Assembly: GCA_947289115.1 (NCBI GenBank)
Contig: CAMYPG010000012.1
Span: 1 to 12,952 of the forward strand
Reading direction: 5' to 3'
Origin: an uncultured Gardnerella sp.
Lineage (GTDB): Bacteria; Actinomycetota; Actinomycetes; Actinomycetales; Bifidobacteriaceae
Length of the DNA stretch: 12,952 nucleotides
The position numbers were made by a program, and so were the translations under genes. Position 1 is the first letter of the stretch. Each line of letters opens with the position of its first letter. The notes under the pieces were generated by a model. The model was not told the origin of the DNA. It searched no databases and was given only the letters and a program-made list of their open reading frames with translations. This document shows positions 12,134 through 12,952 of this stretch, in pieces.

Positions 12134-12952
12134 CTAAACACGTCGCGCCGAAAGCCAAGACAACTGCGGCGACATTTGCCAAAGAACTTCAAGAACATCT
12201 GAAGTACACTCAAGGTGTCACGCCAGAACAGGCCACTACGGCTGATGTGTATGTTGCCGCTGCTACCGCGGTCCGTCGCCACTTGATGGACTCTTGGATG
12301 CAGACCCAGCATGACATGATTAACGGCAACACCAAGGCTGTGGGCTATTTGAGCGCAGAGTTCTTGATGGGCAAGCAGCTTGAGAACGCTTTGCTTAACG
12401 CTGGTCTTACTGACCAGTTCAACAAGGCTGTAACTAAGCTTGGTTTTGATCCAAAAGCTGTTATCGATGCTGAGTATGAGCCAGGTTTAGGTAACGGCGG
12501 TTTGGGTCGTCTCGCAGCCTGCTTCATCGATTCGCTCGCCTCTATCGGCGTGCCAGCATTTGGCTACGGCATCCAGTATCGTTACGGAATTTTTAAGCAG
12601 CGCTTCGACGAAGATGGTAAGCAGGTAGAAACCCCTGATTACTGGCTTAGCAACGAAGAGCCATGGGGCCACATCGATTACGGTCGAGATCAGCGCGTTA
12701 ACTTCGGCGGCGAAGTTGTTGAAGAAAACGGAAAGCGCGTTTGGAAGCCAGCATGGGCTGTTCGCGCAGTTCCAGTTGACTACATGGTTCCAGGCTACAA
12801 CTCTGGTCGCGTAAACACTCTTCGCTTGTGGACTGCAAAGTCTTACGACGAATTCGATTTGCTCACCTTTAACAAGTCCGAGTACTTGGATGCTGTTAAG
12901 CCACAGGTTGCAGCAGAAAACATTTCTAAGATTCTTTACCCAGAAGATTCCA
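12130..12952 (+). CDS. glgP: Glycogen/alpha-glucan phosphorylase, N-terminal part
   Basis: The first 274 codons are present and the frame is still open at the window end; the family is usually about 800-840 residues. The enzyme releases glucose-1-phosphate from alpha-1,4-glucans such as glycogen using phosphate and pyridoxal phosphate. The N-terminal domain is clear: GYLSAEFLMGKQLENAL (72-88), EPGLGNGGLGRLAACFIDSL (117-136) and FGYGIQYRYGIFKQ (144-157), all characteristic. The catalytic C-terminal domain with the PLP lysine lies beyond the window. The start is firm: AAGGAG stands six bases before the ATG. Codon use is richer in GGC, AAG and AAC than in the neighbouring genes, suggesting high expression. 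It diverges from the SCP-like gene and has a leader of about 128 bases. Confidence 0.96.
   Translation, partial: MTKHVAPKAKTTAATFAKELQEHLKYTQGVTPEQATTADVYVAAATAVRRHLMDSWMQTQHDMINGNTKAVGYLSAEFLMGKQLENALLNAGLTDQFNKAVTKLGFDPKAVIDAEYEPGLGNGGLGRLAACFIDSLASIGVPAFGYGIQYRYGIFKQRFDEDGKQVETPDYWLSNEEPWGHIDYGRDQRVNFGGEVVEENGKRVWKPAWAVRAVPVDYMVPGYNSGRVNTLRLWTAKSYDEFDLLTFNKSEYLDAVKPQVAAENISKILYPEDS

Overview
The window looks like part of the chromosome of a low-GC member of the Bifidobacteriaceae, most likely Gardnerella or a close relative. This is inferred from gene content: an actinobacterial DUF3073 protein, an actinobacterial SCP-like protein, a ThrE-type exporter, PEP carboxylase and glycogen phosphorylase, all in AT-rich DNA. 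No database search was possible. The left end is artificial. Bases 1-48 are an Illumina Nextera i7 adapter carrying index N712 and the Tn5 mosaic end, fused to a tRNA-Ile gene cut at its anticodon loop. The right end cuts glycogen phosphorylase after 274 codons.

Layout. 49-81: 5' part of tRNA-Ile (minus), with a promoter and a leader hairpin. 179-4663 (all minus, in transcription order): beta-carbonic anhydrase, an ArsP_1/UPF0718-type permease, its TIGR03943-type partner, a CBS-domain CorC/HlyC-like membrane protein, and a Dps ferritin. The first three overlap by 4-7 bases and form a clear operon; the last two follow after gaps of about 40 bases. 4788-4825: strong terminator for PEP carboxylase. 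4852-7608: PEP carboxylase (minus). 7802-9574: ThrE-type amino acid exporter (plus), divergent from PEP carboxylase. 9612-9645: terminator that looks bidirectional. 9701-10792: tryptophanyl-tRNA synthetase (minus). 10949-11356: DUF3073 protein (plus). 11411-11854: SCP-like protein (minus). 12130-end: glycogen phosphorylase (plus).

How the genes relate. Carbonic anhydrase supplies bicarbonate, the substrate of PEP carboxylase encoded just upstream, although a terminator separates the two. The minus-strand block 179-4663 has a possible metal theme: zinc enzyme, Cys-rich permease pair, CBS transporter-like protein and iron-storing Dps. ThrE would export threonine or serine; the aspartate family is fed by oxaloacetate from PEP carboxylase. 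Glycogen phosphorylase opens a carbohydrate-storage function.

Most worth a second look: the carbonic anhydrase/permease/TIGR03943 operon, in which both membrane partners carry a Cys cluster; a 43-codon open frame filling the glgP leader, with its start at the predicted transcription start and its stop overlapping the glgP start codon; probable leaderless starts for the exporter and the SCP-like protein; and the adapter contamination. I see no phage, IS element, CRISPR array, defence system or rRNA gene. No intergenic stretch exceeds 300 bases; the longest is 11855-12129, described under its promoters and leader.
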